64,000 nt of DNA. Origin: Tetracladium setigerum. Lineage: Eukaryota; Ascomycota; Leotiomycetes; Helotiales. Under the pieces are notes generated by a model. The model had not been told where the DNA came from. It was given only the letters and a program-made list of their open reading frames with translations, and did no database searches. The stretch spans positions 2,108,001 through 2,172,000 of the forward strand of contig PZJY01000008.1 in NCBI GenBank assembly GCA_031472005.1, given 5' to 3'. Positions 24,176 through 35,762 of this stretch are shown one piece after another (position 1 is the first letter of the stretch; every line of letters begins with the position of its first letter). Both the position numbers and the translations under genes were made by a program.

Positions 24176-25314
24176 ATGGCAGGAGACCTTATTTTGGTGA
24201 GAGACCATCCCACGGCCAGTTTCTCTAATGGCAATTACTTATACCTCCACAGATCACGGGAGTTTCTGGTTATATCGGATTTAAGACTTTGATTCTAGCT
24301 CTTGAAGCAGGATTCTCAGTTCGTGCCGTCATCCGCAAGGCCGAACAGTCCACAAAACTCCAATCTCACGCTCGAGTCGCACCTCATATAGACAACCTAC
24401 AATGGATTATTATTCCCGATCTCTCAGACACCCACTCCTTCAATCCTCACCTTACTGATGTCACGGGGATTCTCCATATCGCCTCACCTATTGCCATCGA
24501 GGTAATACTCATCTCCGTACTAGATCGTTACATAGTTAATCCTTCTTAGACAGACGACTATGACCGTGATATTATCGACCCAGCTGTGAAAGTGACCCTC
24601 TCTATCCTCAACGCAGCACACCGCACTCCCTCGATCAAGCGTGTTGTCATCACATCCTCCACCGTAACCATGGTCACCTTCGCCTGGATGTTTGGTCCCG
24701 CGCCCGCATCCCCAGACCTCACACTATTCACCGCAGCCGACATCAACCCCAGCATTGTCGGTCCCTATGGCTCATCAATGGAAGCATACTTCGCATCCAA
24801 GACCCTATCCCGCATTGCCACGGGCAAATTCATGGAGGAGAAAAAGCCAATATTTGAAATCGTCAACTTGCTACCATCAGTAGTAATCGGACCAGATGAA
24901 CTGGCTGGAAATACCGCTGAGTTGGTAGCGTCTGGGAACTATCTCGCACTTGGTCCGCTCCTGTACGACAATGTCCCGCAGATGTTGGGGGCTACCGTGC
25001 ACGTTGATGATGCGGCTAGGGCACATATCGATGCGTTGAAGTCGAGTTTGCAAGGGAACAAAGACTATATTTTGAGTTCTGATGCACCGAATGGTGTTAA
25101 TTGGGAAGAGGCGCAGAACTATATCAAGACGTTCTTTCCTGAAGCCGTGGCGAACGGAACATTGAAATTGGGGGCGAGCGTGATGGCCAGGATCTGGAGG
25201 ATGAATACCCTTGAGACGGAGAAGGAGTTTGGGTGGGAGTTTGTTTCATTCAAGGAGACTTTGAAAGAGTTGGTGGGGCAATATCTGAGGTTTGCAGCGG
25301 CCGAGGAGAAATAA
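24176..25314 (+). CDS. SDR reductase, copy 2
   Basis: Extended SDR reductase paralogous to copy 1 and also 344 residues. Exons 24176-24196 (MAGDLIL), 24253-24501 and 24550-25314; both introns are at the same codon positions as in copy 1 (before ITGVSGYIGF and before TDDYDRDI). Cofactor motif GVSGYIG, RVVITSS strand and YFASK (YxxxK near residue 170) are intact, so it should be active. Substrate unknown. The start ATG lies in ATAATGGCAGG. Moderate divergence from copy 1 (for example DLSDTHSFNPHL against DLTNTEDLVHNL) argues for an old duplication. Confidence 0.9.
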
Positions 25315-26578
25315 GATTGTGGTACAGTTTGGTATAGCTAGATAGATAGATGCCTTGAATCATATTCTTGCAATTGTGTGCGGATTTGGAAAACCAGGTA
25401 CCGATGTATTAACAATGTCTGTAATCATTGAGATATTGATCAATGAATAATGCTGTTGCCTCTGGCGACTTCTGGTTAGGTAAGATTCGTAGAATAAAAA
25501 ATACGTGTATCTTGAACAAAGGCTCCAAGGAAACGCAAGGTGAAGACCTGCCGATTAAGAAGTAGTTGGGAGCTCACCTACTTGATCCTACTTGTACATT
25601 TATGGAACTAGCCCGTAATTGTTAAATGTTTGAGTAAAATGAACGCTAAAAAGCCTGCAGACTAGCGTAACATGCTGGCACAAAATGATAGTCAGAATTG
25701 CAAAAAGCTAGGGACATACAACAGCAGGGATTCGCTGGTGGTCACCCACCCAACTACTAATCTACCGATTTGAGGCTTGTGTATGGCAGAGCGGACGGGA
25801 TGCCCAATTCTCCTCAATCTATGGTCGTATGTGATGGGGCATGCGGTTATACCAGTTTATATTGCGTTCGCAGAGAGAGGAACAAGGCTCTGGCTGCCAG
25901 CTCCGGTGCCCAGTGATTGGCTTTCGGGGTCTCAAACCTGAACATGAGCATCCCACCTACATAGATGAGAGTTGTCAATTTTTATCAAGCGGGGCACAAG
26001 ATTCTGAGAGCTGCTGCTTGTGCCAGGCTACGGATACTGATTATGGATGATGGCTCTGCACAGGCCTCTTCCTTTTGCTGAGCCTCTCCTCGGCGCCCAA
26101 CGCTTGTCGCTCACCACTCCCAACCCTCCGGACTTTCCTAATCCCCTGGGTTGGATTATTTCCTTGTTTACTCGCTATCATGCAACCACTGGGTGACGTG
26201 GCAAAGTAGTCGGCTAAGGGTAGGTCTACCCAGCCTTGCTTATATCTTACCAGAAAGCGCCAAATTTTTCAGAAAGAGGAATCACCTTTTATTATCTTTA
26301 CCAAGTTCACATTCATGCCCTGTCTGCTATTTCACATATTTTGATCACAACAGTATTGCGCGTCTGGCTTTTTGGATACCCTAGCCTAACGAAGTTCCGT
26401 TTCATATTCGACACAGTTATCAATTCGGCAAGGAACCGATAGAGGTGCTTAAAGTGATACTCTCATCCTCGAAAGAAGGTGTCCTGCAGGATCACATCAG
26501 ATAGTCAAGTCGCTTCGCGCGTGACGGAACAACCTCTGCTCATCATTCTTTTGATCATCTGGAATTTGTCAGCTCGAG
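25315..26578. other. Intergenic, no gene recognised
   Basis: Only short frames without motifs. It holds the 3' flank of reductase 2 and the 5' flank of the HET gene. Confidence 0.5.
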
Positions 26579-28369
26579 ATGCCTGAGCCTTACAGAGACC
26601 AGGAGGGTTTAGGAAATTGCGGTAATCCCTTCACAGAATACGCATACCTGCCACTCCTTTCTCACCAGATTCGTCTCCTCTTCATAGGGAAAGGTATATG
26701 CTCTGAAGAGCTCCGTATCATTCACACGGGTCTCAATACCGCTCCACGCTTTACCAGCGTTTCGTATAGCTGGGACAACCAACAATGCGACCAGGACCTC
26801 CACGTACGAGGATGCAATCTAAAGGTCACCACAAATCTTCGCATTGGTTTACCTCACCTGATTAAAGCTGCCAAGACTCAATTCTTGTGGATTGATGCAA
26901 TTTGCATTGATCAGGAGAATGAGGAGGAGAAAGCGGACCAGATACCTCAAATGCGGGAAATCTATAAGAGATGTCAAGAGTGTCTTGTCTGGCTGGGAGA
27001 TGGAACCGCTGAGGCTGATATTGCTGTTGATGCAATACCGAGAATGTCGCAGCATATTGAATTACACGGTGCTATAAATCTTTGGGAAAGAGAGGGAATC
27101 GATGTTCGCTCTCCGGATGTTCTTGATTCATCGCTGTGGAAGGGCCTAGTGGATATATTTTCTAGGCGCTGGTTCAGACGTGTGTGGACATTCCAAGAAT
27201 GCGTTCTTCCTGATGATGTTTACCTCCTGTGCGGCACCAAAGTGCTAGCGTTCTCAGTGATCGAGCCACTAGCGATACCTCTGCTGCATCATCTTACTTC
27301 GCTACAACTACTCTTCCATGGTGCCGATTTGGGGAAACCAAGAGTGTACGCAGGGTTCTTAAGGATAGCCAGGATAGCAGAATTCAAACAGCTGGGCAAC
27401 GAACCGAGCAAGTGTCTGGATACCCTTAGATTGCTATACTTTACCAGACCTTGGGCGGCCACCAATTATCTGGATAAGATCTATGGAATCCTAGGTTTAG
27501 CTGATAGCTCCTTGAAAAATCAGGTGGCAGTTAATTATATACATACAACTGCTCAATTGTCGCAACAGATCGCTCAATGGTACATTTCATTTGGCGAGGA
27601 TCTCTTCATCTTAAACCTCGCGAGTTCATCCAGGAATGGCAAAGACCAGTTACCCTCTTGGATACCAAATTTACCGCGACTAGGAAGCCACTGGTGTATT
27701 GGAATAATCTGGCATCGATTCCGCACTGGAATGGGCATAGAGTCCGTTCCTAGACCATTCACTTCTGTCCTTTCGGGGGAGCTGCACGTACATGGAATCT
27801 GTGTTGATGAAGTCTCCCAGGTGGTCTCATATTCGGGAAACCTAGACACTTGCAGAGCGGGGAAATGCAAAAATATTCTTGACTGGGAAGAATCATGCCT
27901 TGCTCTCTCCAAAACAGTATTCGGAGGGATGGATGGCAATGTTCCTAAAGCTCACTGGATGACTGTTATATCTGGGATATGTGATGGCCAACTCACACCA
28001 AATCGAGACGATTACGATTCGTTGAAGTGCTTCCTGGAACTGAACTCCACTGGGAAGTGCCTGCCACCTGAGCTCGAAGCACGCAATCAAGATTTGGCAG
28101 TTCAGATTCGCCGACTATCCCAAGTCTCGAGACTTGGAAGATTTTTCAGCACAAAGGGCGGGCGTATTGGCCTTGGGCCATTAGACACACAGCCCCGAGA
28201 TCAGATTTGTATCTTCTACAATGGCTTCACACCATTTATTTTGCGCCAAAGGCCAGAGCTTGCCTCACAATATCAACTTGTTGGAGACTCTTATACTTAC
28301 AGTTTGATGCATGGCGAGCCATTCAAATCCGATGTTCGGAAGCCAGATAAGGTCTTCATCATTACTTGA
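26579..28369 (+). CDS. HET-domain protein 1
   Basis: Intronless 596-residue protein with a heterokaryon-incompatibility (HET) domain in its first third: FTSVSYSWD, LWIDAICIDQEN, QMREIYKRCQECLVWLGDG and RRVWTFQECVLPDDVYLLCG are the canonical blocks in order. HET domains trigger programmed cell death after non-self recognition in ascomycetes; the C-terminal part carries no recognised partner domain and ends in a typical HET-family tail (GLGPLDTQPRDQICIFYNG). Start ATG at 26579 (TCGAGATGCC). Solitary, next to AT-rich debris. Confidence 0.9.
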   Translation: MPEPYRDQEGLGNCGNPFTEYAYLPLLSHQIRLLFIGKGICSEELRIIHTGLNTAPRFTSVSYSWDNQQCDQDLHVRGCNLKVTTNLRIGLPHLIKAAKTQFLWIDAICIDQENEEEKADQIPQMREIYKRCQECLVWLGDGTAEADIAVDAIPRMSQHIELHGAINLWEREGIDVRSPDVLDSSLWKGLVDIFSRRWFRRVWTFQECVLPDDVYLLCGTKVLAFSVIEPLAIPLLHHLTSLQLLFHGADLGKPRVYAGFLRIARIAEFKQLGNEPSKCLDTLRLLYFTRPWAATNYLDKIYGILGLADSSLKNQVAVNYIHTTAQLSQQIAQWYISFGEDLFILNLASSSRNGKDQLPSWIPNLPRLGSHWCIGIIWHRFRTGMGIESVPRPFTSVLSGELHVHGICVDEVSQVVSYSGNLDTCRAGKCKNILDWEESCLALSKTVFGGMDGNVPKAHWMTVISGICDGQLTPNRDDYDSLKCFLELNSTGKCLPPELEARNQDLAVQIRRLSQVSRLGRFFSTKGGRIGLGPLDTQPRDQICIFYNGFTPFILRQRPELASQYQLVGDSYTYSLMHGEPFKSDVRKPDKVFIIT

Positions 28370-30020
28370 ATTTTACGACAACTTGAAGAGGTTTCGATGG
28401 TACATGTAAAAGAAGTCGCTAAATGTTATCACCACGTGAACACCAGGAGCTTGGGCTCATAGAGTATTCAGTAAACGTCTCGCGGAGAATCTCCCTGTTT
28501 CAAAACTGCCAGGGAATATACAGAGCTAATTAGTGTTCAAAAGATCCAGGTAATTGCTTGATATCAGGGATCATGTGGCAGGATTTATGTGATATTTTGC
28601 ATTCTGGGGCTGTACGAAAGAAAAGTAACCATTGCTTCCTGATGTTTCCCACTCACGTACAGTACGGCTCTATTACCAATTCAAATTTATGAAACTGATA
28701 CGTGCTTATAAAATGCGCCTGTCCCCATTCAATATCGTTGTTCATGACCGCTAATGGTGCCCCTGCCTTACCTACCACAACTGGGAGCTGATTCATAATC
28801 AAATCCACCCACCTGCCAACATTGCTTGTGCCATATGGAAGTCGTGACTATCCATTATCATAAACAGGTGGAGAACGGGGCGGTAGGGAGCTCAAAATCC
28901 ATCAGTAGGCACCATGTAACAGGGCAGAGGTCAAAGGTCTCGGTTCTCGGATCCAAGAAACAAATAAAGCTGATAAGTCACGTGGAATTCGTTTTGAGGA
29001 TGAAGTTTGACTTCTCCGAAAGGGTCTGTGGCTATTGATACTATTGTACGCAAGGTTGAAGAGACTGTCGGTAAAACCAGTATCACTCAGTATCGTATCG
29101 TAGGGTCAGCGTGATTACGTCAGGTATATCCAGGTGTAGGAGACACTCAGCCTAAAAGATACTATCTTATAATATTTTTAATATTGCCTTATCTTTTAAG
29201 AGCTAAGTGTAAGGCGCTTAAGCAGGCAAAATCTCAAGACTTAAAATATATTTCTAAGATCTAGGAAGTTAATATAAATCATTCGAAAGCCTCTATAAAG
29301 ATAGAAAAATATAATTTAATATCCTTAAGGTTACTTTTTAATATTTTAATATTGAAGTTCTATAAGATATTAATACAGCTTAATCCTCCTTAATTTATAA
29401 TTATATATATTAAGTATCTCCTTTACTTTATCTTATAATAATTAAATTCTTTATATAATTCGGAAGCGAACTAATTAGAACCTCCACATCCTACTTAGTC
29501 CAGCAGAATCCCCAAGCGATTAAAAATACCTCCGAAGTATATAGTAATCGAGTAGAGTTCTACTTGAAAAGGTCTATGATACTTGCGATGCCTTTTATAA
29601 ATTGTTAGTTTCAAGTTTGAAATCGTGCGACGAGTGTTGAGATCCTTTCACCCGCGAAATAGTTATCCTACCTAAGCTAAATAATTTATATAGGCTATAA
29701 ATCATCCTATAGTCTATCTTCGGTCGAACATCCACTGATCCGTATAAGGGTTTATCCGATCTAGTTAGGGCTAGTCATAGGATGATAAGGACTTCGCTAC
29801 TTATTTCTAGCAGTAAGTAGGCGCGCCGGCCAAGACGAGATTATGAGAGTATAAGGAGTAACGAGGCCAGGTGCAGATAAGGCCTTGGAAGGGAATTCGC
29901 TTTGCGGTGGACAGAAACAGGAGTAACAACCCAGGGGGCTATGACAAATTCGCTAGTGAATAATGAACTGTAGGCTAAATTTCACATGTAATCCTAATAT
30001 CAATCACACAACCTCGCCCG
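28370..30020. other. Gene-free, AT-rich, probable transposon debris
   Basis: 29140-29480 is strongly AT-rich with many TA steps and stops in all frames, the look of RIP-mutated sequence. 29480-29930 is less biased and also non-coding. No intact frame or terminal repeat found. Confidence 0.5.
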
Positions 30021-31387
30021 TCAACTCAACATGTTTGCTCGCCGCCGAAATCGATTCCGTGCGATTGATCCCCCACGCATCGGAGCCTCATTCACATTTG
30101 AGTCTGATCTAACTTCATTGTACGTCCACTCCACTACACTATTACCTTGGCTCGACTTACTCGGACTCTTGTGGCTCGGTGCAAAGTTACTGAGCTCGGC
30201 GCCTTGGTTCGAGTTCTTACTCTTGCCGACTCGATCCGCGCAGCACACCAGATTGTTGATGGCGGGGAGGCTGGCACATATCAGGCCGATGGTTACTTCG
30301 GCTGAACTGGAGTGGACATGCAATGTCAGCCAATTGGCACATAGAAAGGGAGACGGGAGCCAAAATAGAAAGAATCACATACCCCAGCAATCCAAATTGG
30401 ATGATTCGCACACTCGTATCAGGATCATTCCCAATCCTAAAAATCAGAAACAACCGCACGATACTAAAACATGTAGCCACTCCTCCAGCACTCAGCAGCG
30501 CCACAACCCTCAATTTCCGTTTCAGCGACATATGCAGCGTCCATATCAGCGGTATCGGGATGATCAGGACCGCTAAGTCTGTTGTAACGCTAACAATTGT
30601 GTCTGCGATGAAAAGAGCATATTTGTCCAAGCATGTGGATTGGACATCAGGGTCCCAGAATCCAGCGATTGGACGGCAGATCAGGATCTTGATGATGAGG
30701 ACGGGCAGGTAGTAACACACCATTGCGCCGATAAAGATATTTATGCCGATTACGGTGCGCTTGAGAGGTGCGAAGACTCGGGTGAAGATAAGGAGGAGGG
30801 TTACTTTGATGAGGAACGCGGTGGGACCATAGATTAGAGCGCCGCGGTAGACAGCCTGGGATGGTGATCAGAAAGTCTTCTATAGTTTAACAGAGGGATA
30901 TAGAATGAAGTTACCTGGTAGAAATTTTTTAATTGCCCCTTAGTGATCTCCCATTGGTGGTAGCCACCTCCTACGTAACTCACTGCGTGGGATTAGCCCA
31001 GGTTTTGGACAGTAACATAGGAAGGACATACTCAACATCGTATTGATACAGTAAGCAAGGAACATTGTCTACCGAAAGATTAGTCCTTCGCTCGTGTATT
31101 TATTGTGGGATCACTTACAAATGCCGCAATACAAACCCCTAGATGGCAGAATCAATATGTCTGTCGGATTGCCAGAAGAAAAGGAGGAAAATGAACTCAC
31201 AATCTTCTCGGTTTATATATCGCTGCATTCTCGCCGTCGTGTAAATCCGTAAAAAGACCAGTGGTGTGACGATACACATACACAAAATATGCGTGATAGC
31301 ATTCAGAGAGCTCGCAATGTCTTTCGGATGCTGGAAATTCGGTATCACTCCTGGCGGAGGCTGTAACGCTCCCTTTGAATCGGACAT
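30021..31387 (-). CDS. Rhodopsin-like seven-helix membrane protein (PTH11-related type)
   Basis: Fungal rhodopsin-domain integral membrane protein, a family proposed to include surface sensors. Six exons in consistent phase: 31387-31201, 31138-31119, 31068-31032, 30982-30915, 30855-30383, 30306-30021, giving 356 residues. Seen in order: TM1 (ITHILCMCIVTPLVFL), REDWVC at the loop before TM2 (built across a splice), GGGYHQWEIT, GALIYGPTAFLIKVTLLLIF, a Cys loop (CRPIAGFWDP...C) typical of the family, then the helix IADTIVSVTTDLAVLIIPIP, then AGGVATCFSIVRLF, and the last helix EVTIGLICASLPAINNL followed by a hydrophilic tail. The last junction (30382-30307) matters: reading through gives a false short C-terminus. 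Ligand unknown. Confidence 0.82.
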
Positions 31388-31491
31388 CACTAGCTATTGT
31401 GAAATAGACCAGAAGAAATGACGGGTTAAAGAGGAAATCACTAATGTAGGAGGATTGCTTTTTGGAGATATATTGTGTGGATGTAATATAA

Positions 31492-31569
31492 GCGTCAGAG
31501 ACAGACGACGCTGCGTATTCGCACTATTATAGGCGTTAGAAACAGACGACGCTACGACATTCGCACTAA
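31492..31569. repeat. Two tandem 41-bp units upstream of the receptor gene
   Basis: GCGTCAGAGACAGACGACGC at 31492 recurs as GCGTTAGAAACAGACGACGC at 31533, each followed by an ATTCGCACTA block. They lie about 105 bp upstream of the receptor start codon, so they could be promoter elements. Confidence 0.6.
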
Positions 31570-31917
31570 TAAACTCTCTCACTAGTGACACACTTAGGCG
31601 GAACTAAATTTATATAACTACTCAGAAAACTTTACTTCCCATGTGTGCCCAATGCTACAAGAAGCATTCTCTGATGTCGCAGGTCTCCCAGGGAGAGCCT
31701 TGAGGAGAGTAGAGTGAACATGGAGGGCCAGATGAGAAGCGAGAAGTAAATGTTTGCGGCGCGTATGGATTGGATTACTACACAACCGGATCTCGCAAAG
31801 CCAGGTTTCAAGCTTTGGATGAGACCGCCTTGAACTTAATCGGATAGCGCTCTGCGAATGAACAGATAACACCATGACTCGGAGTGGGTGTCAGAATTGA
31901 CTGCCCACGGGCCGACC

Positions 31918-33650
31918 TGATCGTACCGGTGAACAGTGCCATTACAATTTAAAGAAAGCTAATCTAGAAGTTAGACCATAAATCTTTCAGCACTTGTGGC
32001 GCTTGAACAGTCAAGAAGGAATCGGCGCGTTCTCCTCATCATTAAGAAGTTAAACCACAAATCCTTTCGCAAATATACTCGAACAATTAAAAGGAAAGCT
32101 ACCGCGCCACTATATTTATATCTATCAAGTTGGCGTATCTTAGCAAGGTTAAAGTGACTTAATACCTCATAGCCTACCGCGCCGAAAAGTAATATTATAG
32201 TAAAAGTGTGATGACCATCAACACCTGACCCACACGTGACCACCAGTTACGCACCAGTACCGGGCCAGTTACAGACCAGTCCCGATATGCAAGCATGAGC
32301 ACCTGATGGAATAGAAGTTACGGATGCCTTACGGCCTTGTTATAGACGTGTATATAGCCCGGCTTCAAGCCACTTGTTGATCGGTAGTTTTCTTCTTTTC
32401 TTAGTACCAGAGCCTATTATTACGCTACGATTATCATTCATTTGCATATATCACCATACATCCCTGCCTTGTTACGTGATCGTACCGGTGAACGGTGCCG
32501 TTACAATAAGGACGAAACCGTGGACTCCTTAAATAAAATCTCTATCGACGATAACCTTAAAGCGAATATTTTCGTTAATAAAGTTAACTACTTTACTTAA
32601 AAGTAACACTTTAATCGTGTAACATCAAAGTAAAGAAATATATAAAATAAGACTTCGAGAATATCACTATCTACGGCAAACCGAGAACGAAAGACTACTT
32701 AGGATACTATAACCATAAAGAACTCTTACTTAAACATACACAAAGGCACAAGCCGGACAAATGGATAGGCAACAAGTTTGATTTATTATTATCCTTTCTC
32801 GACTACGAAGAAGCGATTTAAAAGAATAACGCCCAACAACGAAAGCTCACGGCTACAAAAGCACTGGCTCTCAACTCTATCTCGTATATCTTTCCAAGGC
32901 TCGATTTGGGTGATTATCTCAAGATACCGAAAGATGTTGTAACGTAGTCACTAAACTAGATAATAGTTCTTAAAAAAGAGCAAAGTCTTTACTTTAGGGC
33001 CTGGTCAAAGAACACAAACTATTAAAGGCTCCGACGCTTTCTTTAGTCACCGACTACCTCAACAAGCATGTCGAAATCAAACCAAATCTGTTACGAATCG
33101 GCACGAAGATAGATACAGAAAGAAGCCATAATTTCATTCATACTAGTAAGCCACCGGACACGTACTAGAATTTCTAGAACTAAATGGGACTGACCTTCCC
33201 CCCACCCAATTTCCAATTCTTTTAAACACAAATTCTCATCGAGAAAGAAGAAATCAAGGCTACTAAAAGAGGTTGCCGCACACTTAAGGACAATAAAAAT
33301 AAAACTTAATCGAAAATTACATATGGATTTAGGCAAGTAGTAAAAAGGGACATACCGACGCAAAATGTTAGAAGAAAAAGCTCTCGCCTATTCCGTAATA
33401 TATCGAAAACATAGATTCAAGAGAAAAAAACGATAAAAAGAATAGAAAGAAAAATTAAAAAATATAACAAATCAAAGGCTATTATTATTCTCATTATACT
33501 TCTTAAAAGTTCCGACTTTATAACCAAGCTCCGTCGAGCACGAAAAACCTAATGGGAAAACAAGTTTATTATTTTTAATATACTCTCTATGCAAAAGCTA
33601 GGACTAAATAATCTAGTAATTGAGAATATGGCGAGCAAAGAAAACTAAAT
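31918..33650. mobile_element. LTR-retrotransposon relic
   Basis: A 31-bp sequence (TGATCGTACCGGTGAAC(A/G)G...TTACAAT) occurs at 31918-31948 and 32477-32507 with few differences, consistent with the ends of two LTR copies. Between them lies a candidate LTR (about 32207-32505) starting TGTGATGACC, with CCAGT-rich upstream sequence and a TATATAGCCCGGCTTC promoter-like stretch. 32510-33650 is AT-rich with no open frame, as expected of a RIP-degraded interior. The boundaries, family and polarity are uncertain. Confidence 0.5.
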
Positions 33651-34845
33651 GTTACGAAACTTGTCAATTCCACAAACGTGTGTGGCCAGCAATAGTCTCA
33701 AATACGGTCTAGTTTGGATAACGTGGACCGTTGAGGTTGTAAAAGGGAATAGAAAACTATAGCAGATGCATAATGCTACCGAGACTGATTTCTCGAGGAA
33801 ACGAATCTTGGGATGTCGAGCGTGTGTCACATTCGCACGGGAGAAAGATAGGGAGAAGGCCAGGAAATTGGATGAACCGAGCATTGGCCTAGATATCTCA
33901 TTGGAATGGAACCTATAATAGCCGGTGCGCCTCCTTTAAGCTCTTTTTTTTCTTTTCTTTTTTTTCCCAAACGTCCCGCTTAAAGTCGGGGAAATCAAAA
34001 CGTTCGGGAAATCAAAATGTTCACGGTGGTGAACCAGGCTCAGCTGAGATGCTTCAATGTTCCCTTGACGTGACTTCTCAACGATGTCAAAATCTTAACT
34101 CTATCTCAGAAATTCCGTGGAATGAATCCCAAGCGCTTTGTCAGTTGAACAAGATGAGTAGATGAAACAATCTCCAGACCAGTCGCGGCAATTTCCGAGG
34201 ATCGAAAATGCATTTCACGTGAAACACTTGTTCGTGAAAGAGAAGAGAAGTCTCCCATCAAGCTGTGGGACAGATAAATATCAGAATCAGAGAGATGAGG
34301 ATTTCACAATTCTGCATGCCAGAAATCTGGCATCTCGGAGCAAATTGCAACGTAGCATCCATGATAAAAATCGAAGCCAAATCCTTTCCAACTCGTCAGT
34401 AACACTATGGGGTATTCGTGCAGCTAGATAACTACACGAACAACAACAGGAACAAGATATATCTACTAAATAACAAGAAAAGCCAGGTGAGATAGACTAC
34501 ATCCTACACAAGAGGAAGATTAATTCCGAAACTGCAAAGTCTCCCCATTCTACCTCAAGATCAACTGTGATCTTCACATTCCGCCTTCAACTCAACAACA
34601 AATTCACAAGAGGCAAAGATTCAACTTCAAGTGAACTTTTTGATTGCATTTCTTGTAAGAGAAGCATCTCCTTTCCAAATTCCATGTGTACAGGCTCGAA
34701 TGTGCCACGAGAATCAAACAAGCAACTACTCGTTATCATTCGAGTCACGGGTAATATTGTTCGTCGAAATCTCCATTCGTTTCACAAAGACCAAGTAAAA
34801 GAATTTAATAGCTTGTAAAATTGCTATTGATCTCACGCAAATTAA
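33651..34845. other. Intergenic with a T/C tract
   Basis: Contains a pyrimidine tract near 33940-33970 and a short duplicated GGGAAATCAAAA word (about 33990 and 34010). No gene recognised; frames around 34162-34820 lack motifs. Confidence 0.45.
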
Positions 34846-35762
34846 TTAGAAGCTTATGTCGGAGATACCGTCTTCGCGAATGTTAATATCGCAAAATTGA
34901 CGGCGTTCTATCAGAGAGTACGCTTCCGTCAAGTCCGTAATCTTGATCTTCTGATATAGTCCCTTCCAGGTGTCATTATCATTTCCTGGCGCTTCAGTCG
35001 GATCGAGCTCATAATCTCGAATCCAGACATCATTTTCATCGGTTCGGAAGATTTCAGGCTGTAAATTTCCAGTAAACACGATAGTGAGCCAGTAATCGCC
35101 GTCGGACCACTGAGGATCCTCCGAGGTGCAATCCACGACGCTATCGACGGAGGCTTGATCGGCGTAGATGAAGTATCGCCAGCGTGGTGTCAAAGTGGTG
35201 TCCCAGCTCAGCCGTTCCATCGTTCCAATAGGTTGTAGTGGCTGGTCGAGCCCGTTACGGTGGCTCGGTGGATTTATTTTCATATCTGCAAGAACCATCT
35301 CATCAAATATAGTACGGGCTTCCTTCCATGTTGCTCCATCGAGTTTTTTTTTATCTTCTATGATCGCACAATCGAAGTTTTCGTAGGCCTGGGGATCATC
35401 CTCTCGGATGTGATGATAGATAAGGGATACGTATTTCTCCCATTTAGGCTGGGAGGTGTACGTGCAACGAAAGATATTCAGCCCCCATTTCTCTCGATAA
35501 CCAGAGAAAAGTAAGGCGTCACTCGTATTGTCGCCAAAAGGGGGTTCAGCTGTCATATTGCGAATGGTAGGCGTTTTGCGGACAAACTTAAAGTGAGGTT
35601 CGTTGGATTTTGCTAATGAAGATATCTAGCAAATAGTTAGTATCTCGATTCTAGATGGCATAGTAGACTTACTCTAGAAGAGTGGGTAGGAAGAAAAAGG
35701 CTCTGCGTCTGTGCCAACTTAAAACGACGAGAGTACTGGACTATGGCTCTCCCAGTTTGCAT
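34846..35762 (-). CDS. Unknown protein with presequence-like N-terminus
   Basis: Two exons: 35762-35673 and 35625-34846, joined by a textbook 47-bp intron (GTAAGTC...ATACTAAC...GCTAG) in phase, giving 289 residues. Without the first exon the protein would start at MTAEPPFGDN. The added 53 residues are rich in Arg/Ser/Thr with almost no acids (MQTGRAIVQYSRRFKLAQ), which resembles a mitochondrial presequence. The body is soluble, with EKWGLNIFRCTYTSQPKW and RWRYFIYADQASVDSVVD; I do not recognise the family. It sits in a debris-rich stretch but has an intact frame and good codon texture, so it is probably expressed. Confidence 0.65.

Larger units (their letters stand above)
17519..25314. repeat. 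Inverted duplication of a reductase-regulator pair
   Basis: Order and strand are reductase(-) regulator(+) | regulator(-) reductase(+), symmetric about roughly 21.6 kb. Both reductases share length and intron positions, and both regulators share the rare double-finger layout. This shows a head-to-head pair duplicated as a unit in inverted orientation. Confidence 0.8.
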
